Source: Synaphobranchus kaupii
Taxonomy: Eukaryota > Chordata > Actinopteri > Anguilliformes > Synaphobranchidae
NCBI GenBank assembly: GCA_029718625.1
Contig: CM056389.1
Coordinates: forward strand, 8,921,264 to 8,985,263
Direction: 5' to 3'
DNA length: 64,000 bases
The notes under the pieces were generated by a model. It saw nothing but the letters and a program-made list of their open reading frames with translations, did no database searches and had not been told where the DNA came from. The stretch's first letter is position 1. Each line of letters opens with the position of its first letter. This document shows, piece after piece, positions 61,701 through 64,000 of this stretch. Both the position numbers and the translations under genes were made by a program.

Positions 61701-63990
61701 GGGTGATGGTGGGAACCTTTGTGCCCCCTGTTGTTGGTGTAAAAGGAGTAAAAGGAGTAAAATGAGTAAAAGGCATTGAGGTTATCTGGTAGGGAGGGGT
61801 CATTATAGCTTGTCCGTACAGTGGGCTTATAGCCTGTTACTGTCTGGAATCCCTGCCACAAGCGCCGTGTGTCCTTGTTGTCAGTTAAGCGACTCATCAG
61901 CTTTTGCCCATACAGCCTTTTCGCCTCTCTAGTGCCTCTTTTCAGATTGTTCCTTGCCACGCTGTATGCTGCGGTGTCGCCAGATCTGAAAGCAGCATCC
62001 TGACCCTAACCTCCCCCGTAAACCAAGGCTTATTGTTAGCACATGTCTTAACAGTTTTAACAGCAGTCACATCATCTATGCATTTATTTATAAATCCCAT
62101 CATTCCTGCAGTCCTCGCAAGTAGCTGCATCCTTGAAAATATGCCACTGTGTGCAGTCAAAGCAGCCCTGCAGTGATAGAGCTGCATCCTGTGGCCACAC
62201 TCTGATCTCCTTCCCTGCAGTGATAGAGCTGCCTCCTGTGGCCACACTCTGATCTCCTTCACTGCAGTGATAGAGCTGCCTCCTGTGGCCACACTCTGAT
62301 CTCCTTCGCTGCAGTGATAGAGCTGCTTCCTGTGGCCACACTCTGATCTCCTTCCCTGCAGTGATAGAGCTGCCTCCTGTGGCCACACTCTGATCTCCTT
62401 CCCTGCAGTGATAGAGCTGCCTCCTGTGGCCACACTCTGATCTCCTTCCCTGCAGTGATAGAGCTGCCTCATGTGGCCACACTCTGATCTCCTTCCCTGC
62501 AGTGATAGAGCTGCCTCCTGTGGCCACACTCTGATCTCCTTCCCTGCAGTGATAGAGCTGCCTCCTGTGGCCACACTCTGATCTCCTTCCCTGCAGTGAT
62601 AGAGCTGCCTCCTGTGGCCACACTCTGATCTCCTTCCCTGCAGTGATAGAGCTGCCTCCTGTGGCCACACTCTGATCTCCTTCCCTGCAGTGATAGAGCT
62701 GCCTCCTGTGGCCACACTCTGATCTCCTTCCCTGCAGTGATAGAGCTGCCTCCTGTGGCCACACTCTGATCTCCTTCCCTGCAGTGATAGAGCTGCCTCC
62801 TGTGGCCACACTCTGACCTCCTTCCCTGCAGTGATAGAGCTGCCTCCTGTGGCCACACTCTGATCGCCTTCCCTGCAGTGATAGAGCTGCCTCCTGTGGC
62901 CACACTCTGATCTCCTTCCCTGCAGTGATAGAGCTGCCTCCTGTGGCCACACTCTGATCTCCTTCCCTGCAGTGATAGAGCTGCTTCCTATGGCCACACT
63001 CTGATCTCCTTCCCTGCAGTGATAGAGCTGCCTCCTGTGGCCACACTCTGACCTCCTTCGCTGCAGTGATAGAGCTGCTTCCTATGGCCACACTCTGATC
63101 TCCTTCCCTGCAGTGATAGAGCTGCCTCCTGTGGCCACACTCTGATCTCCTTCCCTGCAGTGATAGAGCTGCCTCCTGTGGCCACACTCTGATCTCCTTC
63201 CCTGCAGTGATAGAGCTGCCTCCTGTGGCCACACTCTGACCTCCTTCGCTGCAGTGATAGAGCTGCCTCCTGTGGCCACACTCTGATCTCCTTCCCTGCA
63301 GTGATAGAGCTGCCTCCTGTGGCCACACTCTGACCTCCTTCGCTGCAGTGATAGAGCTGTGAAGATGGAGTCAGAGAGGACCTGACTCGCTGGGTGACCT
63401 GACTCGCTCACTCTCCTGTGGCCACACTCTGATCTCCTTCACTGCAGGTGGCTCTTGTTTCACTTGGGGCCTGTATACAGGGTTAGGGTTAGTGGTCCGA
63501 GTAAAGGGGCTGCTTCATATGCATTTTTGATGTTTGTGTACACACGGTCTAATGCATTATTTCCTCTTGTTGCACATGCTGATATAATTGAGGTAACACA
63601 GCCTTGTTAAAAGCCTTGTGTCGGGGTGGGCAGTCTGCAGCTGGCTGATAGCATTATAAAGTTCACCCATAGCCTCCTTTACATTTGCACTCAGAGGAAC
63701 ATAGACTGCAATAATGATAACCTCTGTCAGCTCCCGCGGTAAATGAAAAGGTCGGCATTCCGCAGTCATGAACTCCACATCTTGAGAACAGGATTTAGAA
63801 ATCATCCTAGCGTCACAACACAGCCAAGCCACCTCCCTGGAGCTTAGCCGATGTTGAAGCTACTCTGTCTGCGCTGTGGAGAGTTAGCCCCACCAGCTCA
63901 ATTCCAGAGTCCAAGATGTTTACAGTCATCCACGTCTCTGTAAACACAGACGCAGCAGTCTCTTACGCCACACTGAGTGGCTCTCTACAG
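61700..63990 (-). pseudogene. LINE ORF2 fragments (endonuclease and linker), minus strand
   Basis: In sense order from the right: an endonuclease start with FTETWMTVNILDSGIEL (about 63960-63900), then DVEFMTAECRPFHLPREL and VIIIAVYVPLSANV (63790-63650). A linker follows with HIFKDAATCEDCRNDGIYK (62150-62090), NKPWFTG, and then RGTREAKRLYGQKL and DTRRLWQGFQTVTGYKPT (61950-61820). Known fish LINEs have this order, with RT next; RT is absent. The region between the two parts is occupied by a 47-bp minisatellite. Inactive. Confidence 0.8.
62165..63357. repeat. 47-bp minisatellite inside the LINE
   Basis: About 25 copies of a 47-bp unit (containing TGATAGAGCTGCCTCCTGTG, GCCACACTCTGATC and TCCTTCCCTGCAG) with few substitutions. 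Because 47 is not a multiple of three and the unit has no stop on the minus strand, all three minus frames are open for over 1 kb; these ORFs are artefacts of the repeat. Confidence 0.95.
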
Positions 63991-64000
63991 GCTGATGTAA

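Overview
The window is vertebrate nuclear DNA, most likely from a ray-finned fish. The support is canonical TTAGGG telomere repeats, Tc1 and hAT elements, L2/CR1- and I-type LINE fragments with teleost-style 3' tails, a retrovirus-like provirus primed by tRNA-Ser, and a 500-N scaffold gap. No ordinary single-copy host gene could be identified. Almost everything is telomeric, satellite or transposon DNA, so 'gene' here mostly means transposon gene. Region 1 (1-25854) is a telomeric block. A 6.4-kb array of a 22-bp variant telomere repeat is followed by a short canonical TTAGGG tract and then a chain of Penelope-like retroelements (PLEs). All PLEs lie on the minus strand with their 3' ends joined to TTAGGG tracts or to the 5' end of the previous copy. 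In order: a 5'-truncated fragment, a TTAGGG tract, three full 4.8-kb units head to tail, a fourth 5'-truncated unit, a TTAGGG tract, and a fifth copy cut by the gap. Units 1 and 2 are intact. Each encodes ORF1 (low-complexity N-terminal half, C-terminal SGNH/GDSL esterase-like domain) and ORF2 (PLE reverse transcriptase plus GIY-YIG endonuclease). ORF2 lies in the -1 frame, is open for 96 codons before its first ATG, and is entered exactly at a U UUA AAC slippery heptamer that abuts the ORF1 stop. A stem-loop can form 6 nt downstream. This predicts a programmed -1 frameshift making an esterase-RT-endonuclease fusion. The 5' leader holds a hammerhead-like motif lacking stem III. The element 3' end carries CCTAA, complementary to telomeric G-overhangs. 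The closest known parallel is the telomere-attaching Athena terminons of bdelloid rotifers. A compact fish element with an endonuclease-bearing PLE and frameshift fusion is the most interesting thing here. Region 2 (26355-33000) follows the gap: a fold-back element, a decayed L2/CR1-type LINE (minus strand), and an 830-bp non-autonomous hAT element with a perfect 8-bp target duplication. Region 3 (32930-42938) is a tandem satellite of about 1,047 bp. Each unit is a diverged dimer and each half carries a tRNA-sized module with Pol III A- and B-box matches. Region 4 (42970-54190) holds LINE fragments, a 2.56-kb element with about 260-bp inverted ends and TTAA duplications, minisatellites, and a broken provirus with two LTRs, PBS and PPT, itself hit by an hAT MITE and a giant Tc1-type palindrome. 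Region 5 (54190-64000) holds a purine-rich minisatellite that switches strand at about 57.8 kb, an I-type LINE ORF1 interrupted by a Tc1 element whose 339-aa transposase is intact, and another LINE carrying a 47-bp minisatellite.
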